Shown: one piece after another, positions 1-11,515 of the stretch
Numbering within the stretch: the first letter of the stretch is position 1
How the letters are laid out: each line of letters begins with the position of its first letter
From: Tenrec ecaudatus
Taxonomy: Eukaryota > Chordata > Mammalia > Afrosoricida > Tenrecidae
NCBI RefSeq assembly: GCF_050624435.1
Contig: NC_134539.1
Location: 41,944,001-42,008,000 of the forward strand
Direction: 5' to 3'
Length of the DNA: 64,000 bases
Translations under genes and position numbers: made by a program
Notes under the pieces: model-generated
Databases searched by the model: none
Told to the model about the DNA's origin: nothing
What the model saw: only the letters and a program-made list of their open reading frames with translations

Positions 1-1657
1 CTGAGTATATGGATAGCAACCAGCCACCCCAGCACCCACAAGAGCACAGAATGATAGCACGTTCACTGAAAACAGTCAAGTTAGCATCAATCCATCACAG
101 GTTGCTGCAACCAGCCCATCACAGGATATGGACAGGGTCACTTCAGTTACGCCCCGGTCCCTAAGAGCTTACCCCATGCAGCCAATCCCATCCTCAGTCC
201 TATCCTCCTAGCAGCTAGTTTTCTTCTGAGCCAGCTAGCTATGACCAGTGTGTTGACTCTCAGCAGAGAATGTATGGACAGCTGCAGCCCATTAGATACC
301 TTGCCCCCAGCAAGTGCATCCTACAGCCAAGCTTCCAGCCAATATAACCAACCACGCAGCAACTACAGGCAGCAGAGGACCCCACAGGAGCATGGGTGTT
401 TATGGGCAGGAGACTTTAGGACCGGGTTTTCTGGAACACGCGAGAACCTGAGCATGAGTTGCCTTGATATCCTTGGCTTAGGAAGAGGGCGATTTGATGG
501 TGGAGGCATGGGCAGAGGTGGGATGGAGGAGGACAAAGTGGAATGGATTCTGGAGATCAAGGTGGTTTATAAGCCTAGTGGGCCCATGGATAAAGAGCCA
601 GATCTTTATTTAGGCTCATCTGCTAATCCAGATGAAGTCGCTGGCAGCAGTGCGATTTATGTGCAAGGGTTAAATGCTAATGTGACGCTCATCCATGACA
701 GACAACTTCAAGCAAAGTGGCTTTGGTCCATACCTACTTGGACACAGTGGCTTGATCCAGATCTACCTGGACAAGGAAACCAGGAAACACAAAGGTGAGG
801 GCACTCTGTCCTATGAAGACCTACCAACTGCCAGGGCTGCCCATGGAGTGATTTAAGATTTCCAAACTTAAAAGTCTTTCTCACTTGGAAGAAGCTGCCC
901 ATGAACCGCATGTAAGGTGTAATAGCACCACAAGAGGGCAGAGGTATGCCACCACCACAGACTGGATGTCCAGGGGGCCCAGGAGATTCTGGCAAACCCA
1001 TGGGACTCATGGGAGGCCATGGAGGACACAAAGGAGGATTGCCCCCAGGAAGACCTCATGGTTCCAGGGAGCCCATCTGGAGGAGCAAACTCCAGCAGGA
1101 GTGGGGGACTGGCTGTGCCCCCGTCCTGGCGGTGGAACCCAAAACGTCACCTGGAAAACAGCATGCAACCATTGTAAGGCTTCTAAGCCTGAAAGCTTCC
1201 TCCTCCCACCCTTCCATGTCCACCATCTGGTGGTGACAATGGCAGAAGTAGCCCTGGCCCTGGTGCCTTCGTGGACTTCAGTGGTCCTGGTGGAATGTTT
1301 AGGGGTGGTAGAGGTGGAAACAGAAGTGGCTTCTGTGGTAGTGTAAGCATGAACCAAAGTGGCTTCGCAGAGGAAGACGAATAAAGGCAAGTACCGCCAG
1401 GAGAGCAAAGAGACTGGCCCAACTCAATAAGACCCCGCAAAGCTGCACTGAGGACCAGATTTCTTTTTAAACCAGAAAATTATATTTGTATTGTTATGTA
1501 TTTTAACATCTAATTTATATTTGTTTGTGTTAATATATTTATATTAACATTATATTTATAATGTTGACCACATATTATTATTATTCCTCATCTGTACTTC
1601 AGTATATTTTACCATTTGTAGAGAAACATTAAAACAAGCTAGCTGGTTATAAAAAAT
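1..1657 (+). pseudogene. EWSR1P: Processed pseudogene of EWSR1 (5' end beyond window)
   Basis: Intronless copy of the mRNA for the RNA-binding protein EWS. Conceptual pieces follow EWSR1 order: the Gln/Ser/Tyr-rich activation region (YSQASSQYNQ near 320-350), an RGG stretch (400-540), the start of the RRM (SAIYVQGLNANVTL near 650-690), further Gly-rich sequence (940-1060), and the RanBP2-type zinc finger near 1100-1190 with Cys pairs in the expected spacing. A 3'UTR-like stretch then runs to about 1657 and ends in ATTAAA and a short A run. The reading frame shifts between the RRM and the zinc finger, and in-frame stops are present. EWSR1 has introns in all mammals, so loss of introns plus a 3' A run indicates L1-mediated retroposition. 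The copy is about a third diverged at protein level, so it is old. The parent assignment rests on remembered human EWSR1 sequence. Confidence 0.9.
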
Positions 1658-1814
1658 GAACATATGCATGATTATATGCTAGGAAGTAAATAGAGTCCAA
1701 AGAAGTTGCCACAAATTTGCCCAAGATAACTCAGCTAGGAAGTGACATAGTAGGGAATACAGTATAAGTTTATAGTACTGCAAAATTTATGGAATATTTA
1801 TTACTTTCAAAATA

Positions 1815-2030
1815 ACATTTAAAAATTATTTTATTGGGGGCTCTTATAGCTCTTATCACAATCCATCCATCCATTGTGTCAAGCATATTTGTACATATGT
1901 TGCCATCATCACTTTCAAAACATTTTCTTTCTACTTGAGCCCTTGGTATCAGCTCATTTTCCCCCTCCCCCACCATCCCTCCCTCATGAACCCTTGATAA
2001 TTTATTAAATTTTTTTCATGTCAAGCTGAC
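1815..2030 (-). mobile_element. L1 3'-end fragment (older subfamily)
   Basis: Reads on the minus strand as the terminal 3'UTR of the L1 family seen repeatedly here: a G-rich purine run (its complement is the CCCCCTCCCCC stretch near 1955-1975), then sequence ending in CCCCCAATAAAA. It lacks the younger features of the 10, 13 and 54 kb copies and is more diverged. Confidence 0.7.
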
Positions 2031-2482
2031 TGATGTTACCTTGCCACCTTGTTGTTAACAAGAACTCATCTTCCATCCACAAATTTAATGGGAAGAAGTT
2101 TGGGGGTTTCTGAGAAAATTCACTTCTCCTGTTACAACTAAACAGAAAAGAAAAATAAATAGATGAGATCATCATGTGGAAAATTCTAAAAAGTCAAGTG
2201 ACTTTGCTCAATGACCGGAAGGCAATCTGTCAACTGCTACCATCAAGCATTCAGAAAATATCATTGAAGAAAATTAGAATTTTTCTCATGAAGATACAGC
2301 AGTGAGAGAGATGATGAAACAGTAGGGAATGAGAATGTCATAACAAGGAAGTTTGTTTAATCATGTGGAACGAAACATATTTGCCACAATCCTCACCCTT
2401 TCATATTGCATAGAAATCATCTGATTTCACTAAATTCTACTGAATATTTATAACATTTGAGATGTAACTCTGAGAAGACATG

Positions 2483-2987
2483 TGACGTAGTTAGTTTATT
2501 GTGCCAAACTGCCCGATAAACAAATTTGGGATTAATTGAAGGGCAGAGAGATAAATGGCTCAGTGAGCCCTGACTTTCTAGTTCTCAGGTCTCTTGCTTT
2601 GTGATGGTTGCACCAGGGTGCAGGTGCCTTAGCTTCAGCTGGCAAGGCTCACTTCCTGCAAGACATCCCTGAAGAGAAGCCACATGGACCTACCCGATGC
2701 ATCCCTCGGTGCTGGAGAACCCATGTGGAGACCTCTGCCAATGCTGAGATGCTTACACATTCATTGACTCAGCTTTCCTCCTGAAGTTGGCATCATTGTG
2801 TCTGTTTTGTGAGATGGAGGAGGACTTTGTGGATTGATGTTGTACATATGGGTTAATGTTGGACTTGTGGGCTTGGGCAGCATTGGGTTGGGATGTTTTC
2901 TTGATGTGCAGTTAACCTTTCTATAAAACTCTCTCCTGCACATGAGTTTCTGTGGATTTGTTCCTTGAAAGTACCCAGACTATGACA
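2483..2987 (+). mobile_element. Solitary LTR, ERVL/MaLR-like family 'TGAGTTAG'
   Basis: About 505 bp starting TG and ending CA, flanked by the 5-bp direct repeat ACATG (2478-2482 and 2988-2992), which fits retroviral-type integration. Near the right end is a TATAAAA-like box. The same repeat recurs at 3887, 5426, 6427, 19913, 22659 and 30968. Fossil solo LTR. The family name is inferred from structure and general resemblance to ERVL/MaLR LTRs. Confidence 0.75.
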
Positions 2988-3886
2988 ACATGTAATTTTA
3001 GAAGTAGTTTATTTTTGTCTTGGGAAATTCATTGAGCATCTATCTAATTAATGTGTGTCTATTTTTAAGTAATAGAAATTATTTGGAAATTAAATGAGTT
3101 AACTCTTAAAATGATGTGTGCTATACTTGTATCACCAAGGAAATTCAAAATCTGTCACATGTTAGGACACTGTAAAGGAGAGTCCTGCCCACTAGAGTAC
3201 AACTTAATGAACAATATTGGTTTTTAACTCAGACTCTACATAATTTACACTGAGATACTTTGAGATGACAAAAGCAAAAAATTTATGGATTATGGTGAAT
3301 GTCAGCTAAACTAAATATGGTAAATAAAATACATCTATCCTTCATGGATATTCAGAATCACTGTGAAATAATTATAATGATTCATCCAAAAGTAATGTTT
3401 TATATTAGATTCTCTAAGGGGATGTTTTTGTTAGGAGCTTTTGAGTCAACTCCGACTCATAATGACCCTATGTACAACGGGAACTAAACACTGCTGGTCC
3501 TGTGCTTATCTCACAACTATTGTGCTTGAGTCTATTGTTGCAGACACAGTGTCAGTCCTTCGTATCAAGGGTCTTCCTATTTTTTGCTGTCTCTCTTCTT
3601 TGCCAGGTATGATGTGCTTCTTCAGGGACTCGACTTTGCTGATAACATGTCCAATGTATAGGAGATGAAGATTCTACATAATTATTTAAGTAGCATTCTA
3701 GCTATATTTCTTCCAAGATAGATTTGTTGGTTCTTTTGACAGTCCATGATACTTTCAATATTCTTCCTGAGCACCGTAATTCAAATGCATTCATTCTTCT
3801 TGGTTCTTTTTGTTCAATGTACAATTTTCACATGCATATGAAATGTTGGAAAATACCATGGCTTGGGTCCGGCACACCTTAGTCCT

Positions 3887-5930
3887 CGTATTAGTCTGGG
3901 TATTTTAGAGAAACAAATCCATAGAAACTCATGTATAAGAGTTTTATATAAAGGGTAAGTGTACATCAAGAAAACATCCCAACCCAGTGCTGCTCAAGCC
4001 CACAAGTCCAACATTAACCCATTAACCTATATGTCCAACACCAATCCACAAAGTCCTCCTCCATCTCACAAAACAGACACAATGATGCTGACTTCAGGAG
4101 GAAAGCTGAGTCAGTGAATGTGTAAACATCTCAGCCTGGCAGGGTCTCCACACAATTGCTCCAGCACCCAGGGCTGCAACGGGGTAGGTCCTTGTGATTT
4201 CTCCTTGGGGATGTCTTGCAGGTAGTGAGCCTTGCCACCCAAAGCAGGGAACTGGCTAAGGGAGCTGCACCCTGGCCCAACCCTCAGAAAGAAAGAGACC
4301 CAAGAACTAGAAAGGTGAGGCTCCCCAACCCATTTATCCCTCCACACTTCAATTAGTCCCACATGTGTTTATTGGCCAGGGTGGCACAATAAACTAACTC
4401 AATCCACACCTTGACATCTTGGCAGTTGTACATCATTCTTTAGCCTCAAAATTGCAATTCATTAACACCTACACCTTAACTCTATAATCCTGTGGATTTT
4501 TCCCCCAACTATGAAAGCTTGTAAGCCAACCACTTCATGTCTTTATCCCCCAATTTTGGCTATCAAATTTATATGCTGCCCACTTACATCAGCGCAGTTC
4601 GCTGAGAAGACAACCATATTTTTCGACATGAAGAGTCTTCATTCCAGTTGGAACCTTGTGAAGTCTGCATCCATAAGCAAAGTCAAATCCAGACAGGCCA
4701 TCCATAAAGTCAGCAACAATATGCACCAGTTCACAGGCTCAAAAATATCTATCTTTTCAAGTTCTGGTCAACTCAATATGGGCTGCCTCACAGCCTCCAC
4801 ATGGTGCCCATTCGTCACCTTGCCTTTAGACCATGGGCTCTCACCAATACTCAAGAAGCGTAGGCTCCTCGTGCTAGGTCATGAATTTTAGACGAGTCAA
4901 CCTGCTCTTATCTTCTTTTTTTCCTAGAAACCAAGTCCACAGGTGTCAATGGCAAAACTCAACCCATCTCTTTATTTCTGCATTTCTCCCAGTTCTACTC
5001 AACAAGTAGATCCAGGTGGTCATCTAGCAAGCATTTCAGCCTGATTGCAGGCTCACTTTGACATTCATTCCCAGAGGGGAGTTTTTTTCATGGTTCGGGT
5101 TTTTATCCAGCTTCTGACAAAGAATACTGGTTCCTGAGTACTCCAAAGCACTTGGTGAGGCATATATTTCTTTGAAAAGCTTTGTTTGCAGGTGTGGCCT
5201 AAACCCATCTAAAGATCAAATTTTAATGGTTCAAAGCAAGTGGGCTTACAAACTTTCTATTTTCCTATTTCCCATATTTTCCCCAGAAAACAATGGAGTA
5301 AATAGCATGGCTCTATCTGACCTCTGGCTAGACAAGAAAAACTATCATCATGGAGAGGTCAAACAAACATCTACTCTCCGTCTTATGATTTGTTTCTCCA
5401 GTGCCCCACTCCCAAGATAGCATAATGTATTAGTCTGGGTACTTTAGAGAAACAAATACATATAAACTCATGTATAAGAGAGAGTTTTATATAAAAGTTA
5501 AGTGTGCATCAAGAAAACATCCCAACCTAGTGCTGCCCAAGCCCACAAGTCCAACATTAACCCATTTGTCCAATACCAATCCACAAAGTCCTCCTCCATC
5601 TCACAAAGCAGATGCAATGATGCCGATTGCAGGAGGAAAGCTGAGTCAGTGAATGTGTAAGCATCTCAGCACTGGCAGGGGTCTCCACACGGCTGCTCCA
5701 GGGTTGCATCCGGTTAGGTCCAGGTGGCTTCTCCTCAGGGATGTCTCACAGGAAGTGAGCCTTGCCACCTGAAGCACGGAACTGGCTAAGGCAGCTGAAC
5801 CCTGGTTCAACCACCAGAAAGCAAGAGACCCAAGAACTAGAAAGGCGAGGCTCGCCAATCCATTTATCCCTCCGCCCTTAAATTAATCCACATGTGTTTA
5901 TCAGCCAGGTTGGCACAATAAACTAACTCA
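3887..5930 (-). mobile_element. LTR element with both LTRs and short non-coding interior (ERVL/MaLR-like fossil)
   Basis: Two LTRs of the TGAGTTAG family in the same minus orientation (3887-4401 and 5426-5930) enclose a 1.02-kb interior (4402-5425). Flanks are near-identical 5-mers (GTCCT at 3882-3886, GTTCT at 5931-5935), and the interrupted RTE resumes directly after. The interior shows no gag, pol or env similarity that I can recognise, so the layout resembles MaLR-type non-autonomous elements. It looks complete in layout. The two LTRs differ by several percent, so the insertion is old. A second partial copy of the same interior is at 31481-32028. Confidence 0.75.
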
Positions 5931-6426
5931 GTTCTCAAAGTAACATCCTTGCTTTTCAATACTTTAAAGAGGTCTTGTGCAGCAGATTTACCCAGTGCAA
6001 TTTCTCTTTTGATCTCTAGACCGTTGCTTCTATGTGCACTGATTGTGGAGCCAGGCAACATGAAATCCATAGCAACTACCATTTTTCTCTAATTATCATG
6101 ATTTTACCTATTTGTCAAGTTGTAAGTATTTTGGTCTTCTTTACACTGATTTATAGTCCATATTGCAGACTGAAATTCTTGATCTTCATCAACAAGTGCT
6201 TCAAGTCCTCCTCACTTTCACAGAGCAAGGTTGTGCCATCTGCAGAGCGATAGTTTATCAACCTTCCTCCTATCCTGATACTTTATTCTGCTTCCCATAA
6301 ACCAGCTTCTCTGATTATTTGTTCAGCCTACAGATTGAATAATTATGGTGAGAGAATACAACCCTGATGCACTCCTTTCCTGATTTTAAACCATGCAATA
6401 TTCCCTTTTTCTGTTTTAATAACTAC

Positions 6427-6939
6427 TGTATTAGCCTGTGTACTTTAGAGAAACAAATCCACAGAAACTCATATATAAGAGAGAGTTTTATATAAAGGTT
6501 AAGTGCACATCAAGAAAACATCCCAACTAGTCCCGCCCGAGCCCATGAGTCCAACATTAACCCATACGTCCAACACCAGTCCACAGCGTCTTCCTCCATC
6601 TCAATAAACAGACGCAATGATGCTGACTGCAGTAGGAAAGCCGAGTCAGTGAACGTGTAAGCATCTCAGTGCTAGCAGGGGTCTCCACATGGCTGCTCCA
6701 ACACCAAGGGCTGCATCCGGGTAAGTCTCTGTGGCTTCTCCATGTGGGGATGTCTTGCAGGAAGTCGGCCTTGCAAGCCAAAACAGGGAACTGCTAAGGC
6801 AGCTGCACCCTGGTGCAACCATCACAAAGCAAGAGACCCAAGAACTTAAAAGATGGGACTCACCAAGCCATTTATCCCTCGGCCCTTCAATTAACCCCAC
6901 ATGTGATTATCAACCAAGTTGGCACAATAAACTAACTCA
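6427..6939 (-). mobile_element. Solitary LTR (TGAGTTAG family) inside RTE
   Basis: Reads TGTATTAG...AACTAACTCA on +, that is TG...CA on the minus strand. It interrupts the RTE between its ...TTTTAATAACTAC and CTCACCTACC segments. Fossil LTR of about 513 bp; the target repeat is weak. Confidence 0.7.
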
Positions 6940-7864
6940 CTCACCTACCTTTAATGCGTTTACAGATTCAAAATGAGCATAATGAATTGTCCTAGAATTT
7001 ATTCTTCTCAAGGCTGTACATAATGTCTTATGGTCTACACCGTTGAGTGCCTTTGCATAGTCAATGAAACACAAGTAAACATCTCTCTGATGTTCTCTGA
7101 TTTGAGCCAAGATCCATCTGACATGCGCAATGATTTCGCTCTTGTTATGTCCCCTTCTGAAGCTGGCCTGCATTTCTGGCAGCCCTTTGTCATAGTTCTG
7201 CTGCAACTGTTGCTGGATGAGCCTCAGCATATGATATTGATGATATTGTTCTATAAGCTGACGTACTGTTGGATCGCCTTTCCTTGGAATGGATACAAAT
7301 GTGTATCTTTTCCAAATTTCTTTGCACAAATGAGTGATTGCTTCCGTTGCTTCATTAGCTCGTTGGAACATTTCAGTTGGTATTCCATCAATTCTCAGAG
7401 CCTTGTTTGTCATGAATGCCTACAGCGCAGCTTATACTTCTTCCTTTAATACCATTGGCTCTTCTTCATGTGTTACCTCTTAAAATGGTTGAAAGTCAAC
7501 TAGTTATTTTGTGTACAGTGACTCTATGTACTGCTTCCATCTTCTTTTGATGCTACCTGTTCATAGGATTTTGCCCATAGAATCGTTCAGCATTGCAACT
7601 GGAGGCTTGGTTTTTTTCTTTAGTTCTTTTAGTCCATGATATGCTGAGCATCTTCTTCCTTTTTAGATGTTTAACTCTAGGTTTTTGCACATTTCACTAT
7701 AATATTTGACTTGGTCTTCTCAAGCTTTGTACTTTGAAATTTTCTGTTCTGCTCTTCGAAGTCATTTTTTTCTATTTGCCGTAGCTGCTCTATGATCAAA
7801 ACAAATTTCAGAGCCTTGTCTGACTTTTAAAAATTTACTTTTTAATGATCTTTTTCTTTCTTAA

Positions 7865-8331
7865 TGTATTAATTTGGGTAGACTAGAGAAACAAACCCAT
7901 GGACACACATATGTGTATAAGAAATAGGTGTATATACAAGAGCAATTGAACATTCAGAAAAGATCCCAACCCAGTCCGGTCCAAGGCCATAAGTCTGATA
8001 TTAGCCCATATGTCTGATACCAATCTATAAAGTCCTCTTCATATTCACAAAACACATCCAATGAAGCCAGATGCAGGATGATCACAAGCCAGTGGGTTGA
8101 AAGTCTTCGGGTCCAGTGGCATTGTAAGCATCTTAGCGCTGGCAGGCATCTCTCTGTGGCTTCTCCACCTTCCAAGGTCTGGTTGCATCCATGTGGCTTG
8201 TCTTCTGCAATGTCTCCCAGCGAGTAGCAGAGAGAGAGAGAAGTGTCATTGGCTCTCTCCAGATTGACAGCCTGGACTCCACCCCTACACTCTTAATCCT
8301 TACAGTGACACCAGATTAGGTGACTACCACA
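7865..8331 (-). mobile_element. Solitary LTR, divergent relative of the TGAGTTAG family
   Basis: Starts TGTATTAATTTGGGTAGAC and shares the outer right end and middle blocks with the other LTRs, but the left end (TGTGGTAGTCACC on the minus strand) differs. This is an older or sister LTR subfamily. It also splits the RTE, whose sequence resumes at 8332. Confidence 0.6.
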
Positions 8332-9359
8332 TTCATATTTGATGTTCTTGATGTTATCCCACAGCTCATTGGGTCTTCTGTAATTCATGTTCAAGGTGTC
8401 AGTACAACTATTATTTAAATTTATGCACTAACCACTGAAGCAAGTTATGCAGAAATTGAAGCATTTCTATCTATTCCTGAGATGTCCGCAAAGTTCAGGT
8501 GGGATAAACTTATGGTCATATTTTGACTTTCGTAAATTTTTTTGAATTTTCTTCAGTTTCAAGCTAAATATACCTATGAGCAATTGATTGTTCCACCACC
8601 CCCTCTGGCCTCCTTTGAGCCTCTGATATTGAGCTTCTTCATTGTCTCTTCTGACTGGTGTAGGCAACTGATTTCTTCAACTTCTGCATAACTAGGTGTC
8701 AGTGGTTGGTGCATAAATGGAAATAATGGTTGAATTGACTGGACTTCCTTGTAGACAGATAAGTAGTATCAGATCACAGACAGTGTATTACTTTGAGATA
8801 GCTTTTGAAATGTTCTTATATTTGAGGAAGCATAATATACCATGTGATTTTCTGATTCAAATGGTCCATGTCTGGCCATTGCAGCCCACTAACACTGAGT
8901 CTCTCAATCTCTTTGCATTCCACTTCATTTTACTAGATTCATACTTTATACATTCCAAGTTCCAATTATGAATTGATGTTTACAGCTATTTCTTCTCATT
9001 TTGAGTCTTGCCCTATAAGCAAACAAAGGTCCTAAAGGCTTTACTCCATCAACGCCATTATGGTCAACTCAACTTAGAGAAGCCCGCTTGTACTCGGTCA
9101 TATTTTGAGTGCCATGTACCTAAGAAGCTCACCTTCTGACAAAACCTCTGACAGTGTTCTGCTTCTGTTCAAGCGATATCTGGTGATAGTTCTCGGCAAT
9201 CTTTAAGATTTTCAGTGGCTAGTTCCCTTCTTCGTGCTTTGTTCGTAGTGTGGAAGCTCTGCTGAAGCCTGTTCACTGGTGTTTTGAAATACCTGTGACA
9301 CAGCGGCCAGCAACACAGAAACAACCATAATATGACAAGCCAGCAGAAAGTGGTAGTCT

Positions 9360-10024
9360 TAAAGGATACAGAAGAGCAAATTACTCCTCAATGCAGATGA
9401 AATTGTTCATATATACTATGCACCTGAGTCTTGTAGAAAGAGCAAGCACAAGAGTGCCAACAGGAGTCACATGATCAGATAGCCTCCTATAGGCAGTAGG
9501 ATGGGATGATTTAAACTAGATATGACCAAATTGTAAGCAAGAGCCCTGGGATGATCAATTATGTGTAGTTCAAAGTTGTTATTTAATTTCAAATGCATTA
9601 GTTTAAATATCCAGGTTAACATATCATTTTAATACTACATAGTACTAATCATAACAAAAACATTTCTATCTATTCTTTTACTATCTGCTTGCCTTCCATC
9701 TGGGCATCTGCAGTGAGAAGACAATTCAGCCATCCAAATCTCCCAGTTCCTGTGTTCTCTTGTCATAACTTTCCCTCTGGTAACTGACTCTCTGTTAATA
9801 CCCACTTCAACAGAGGTCCCTGAGGAGAAAGATGCATTATCTCTGCATTAGCTATAGATTGAACATTAGCAGATGAATGAGGAGTGGTTTGAAAGAGCCC
9901 ATATCTTCAGGCGTCAGAATGACAGCTGAAGATTGCACCAAGAGGGATACTCCAGGAATGTAACCCTTTCAGATCAGAAGGGCAACATTTGCCTGAAGAC
10001 AGAGTTCAGAAGGCAGGAAGGATT
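9360..10024. other. Unannotated stretch; part resembles 19140-19300
   Basis: No gene or open frame of note. Bases 9700-9920 align by eye with 19135-19290: both carry a CAGTGAGA(A/C) - CAGTTCAGCCAT - CTCTTGTCA series followed by GAGTGG(T/A)TTGAAAGA and CATATCTT. Both lie beyond a minus-strand RTE, so they may be a further diverged copy of the cluster's repeat block or an unnamed repeat. Confidence 0.4.
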
Positions 10025-10035
10025 AGAAAAGAAGA

Positions 10036-10494
10036 CGATGCCTTATACCTGGTCCCTTGGGCACCTCGTGATCACACTGGCTGGTGTGTTTCTTCCATGT
10101 GGGCTTTTATGCTTCTGAGCTAGATGGTTGCTTGTTCTCCTTCAAGCCTTTAGGACCCCAGACACTATCTCTTTTGATAGCCGGGCACCATCTGCTTTCT
10201 TCACCACATTTGCTTATGCACCCATTTGTCTTCAGCGATCCTATCATGGAGGTGTGCAGCCAATGATATGATGATTTTTTGTTCTTTGATGCCTGATAAC
10301 TGATCCCTTTGGGACCACTAGATCACCCAGGCTGGTGTGTTCTTCCATGTGGGCTTTGTTGCTTCTGAGCTAGATGGCCGCTTGTTTATCTTTGAGCCTT
10401 TAAGACCCCAGTCACTACCTCTTTTGATAGCCAGGCACCATCAGCTTTCTTCACCACATTTACTTGTTCACCCACTTTGGAATATATGTATGTG

Positions 10495-10546
<52 letters not shown>

Positions 10547-11301
10547 CCATATTGAATGAAGGGGGAAGTGCAGAGTGGAGACACAAGGCCCAAGTGTCGG
10601 CCACTGGAGATCCCCTCAGGGAGGGGTTTAGGAGAGGAGATGGGTCAGTCAGGGTGCGAGGTAGTACCGTTGAAGAACACAGCTTTCCCCCAGGTCCTGG
10701 ATGCTTCCTCCCCCCAACTACCATGATCCGAATTCTACCTTGCAGGGCTGGATAGGGCAGAGGTTGTATACACTGGTACATATGAGGGCTAGAGGCACAG
10801 GGAATCCAGGGTGGATGATACCTTCAGGACCAAGGGTGTGAAGGGCGATGCTGGGAGAGTGGAGGGTGAGTGGGTTGGAAAGGGGGAACTGATTACAAGG
10901 ATCCACATGTGACCTCCTCCCTGGGAGAGGGACGGCAGAGAAGGGGGGAAAGGGAGACTCCGGATAGGGCAAGATATGACAAAATAACGATGTATAAATT
11001 ACCAAGGGCACATGAGGGAGGGGGGAGCGGGGAGGGAGGGGGAAAAAAAGAGGACCTGATGCAAAGGGCTTAAGTGGAGAGCAAATGCTTTGAGAATGAT
11101 TGGGACAGGGAATGTATGGATGTATGTATATGTATGGATTGTGATAAGAGTTGTATGAGTCCCTAATAAAATGTAAAAAAAAAAAAGAAAAGAAAATGAT
11201 TAGGGCAAAGAATGTACAGATGTGCTTTATACAATTGATGTATGTATATGTATGGATTGTGATAAGAGTTGTATGAGCCCCTAATAAAACATTTAAAAAA
11301 A
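10036..11301 (+). mobile_element. L1 3'UTR insertion with 5' inversion (twin priming)
   Basis: The second part (about 10489-11301) is plus-sense L1 3'UTR with a G-rich purine tract (11015-11055) and two AATAAAA-poly(A) tails. The first part (10036-10488) is the adjacent upstream piece of the same family in reverse orientation: it is the reverse complement of 54568-55012 of the copy at 54 kb. Flanks share AGAAAAGAAGA (10025-10035, 11302-11312). This is the known outcome of twin priming. A (TG)n run sits at the inversion joint. Confidence 0.8.
10503..10543. repeat. (TG)n microsatellite
   Basis: About 20 uninterrupted TG units, grown from the TATATGTGTA stretch that other L1 copies carry at the same place (14130-14160 and 55020-55055). 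Confidence 0.95.
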
Positions 11302-11312
11302 AGAAAAGAAGA

Positions 11313-11515
11313 TGAATGGCAATGTATAATTCATCAACAGGTCACGAGGGTGTGGGCGGGGAGTGAAAAAAGAGGAGCTGCTACCAATGACTGAAATAGA
11401 AAGTAAATGTTTAGAAATGATGATGGCAACATATGTACAAATATGCTTGATACAATTATGGAATGTTATAAATGCTTTCAATCCCCCAATACAATGATTT
11501 CTTAAAATAAAATTA
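11313..11515 (+). mobile_element. L1 3'-end fragment (older subfamily)
   Basis: Plus-sense tail with degenerate purine tract, the GATGATGGCAACATATGTACA motif of the older copies (compare 17260 and 29925) and CCCCCAATACAATG near its end. It adjoins the younger L1 that ends at 11301. Confidence 0.65.

Larger units (their letters stand above)
3425..9350 (-). mobile_element. RTE (BovB-like) LINE, nearly full length, split by three LTR insertions
   Basis: Minus-strand RTE LINE in four pieces: 3425-3886 (3' end, with the short 'gtcaactccgactcataatgacc' type tail), 5931-6426, 6940-7864 and 8332-9350 (5' end). The joins restore a continuous RTE order. A minus-strand open stretch at 6937-7413 still encodes reverse-transcriptase motifs: a DAK/DYAKA-type block (FIDYAKALNGVDH), QASFRRGHN, and an upstream GIPTEMFQ block. 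The apurinic-type endonuclease region lies toward 8300-8960 and a 5' leader at 8990-9350. It is the most complete RTE in the window, but stops and indels make it inactive. Such BovB-like RTEs are abundant in Afrotheria. Confidence 0.8.

Noticed and set aside
241-798. Functional 185-residue protein gene
   Set aside because: It is one frame of the broken EWSR1 retrocopy.
6937-7413. Independent reverse-transcriptase gene
   Set aside because: It is the best-preserved piece of an inactive RTE LINE, not a separate gene.
10084-10266. Recurrent open frames starting MCFFHVGF... at 10, 14, 36 and 54 kb
   Set aside because: They recur because they lie in copies of the same L1 3'UTR; they differ in length and frame and sit in non-coding sequence on the antisense strand.
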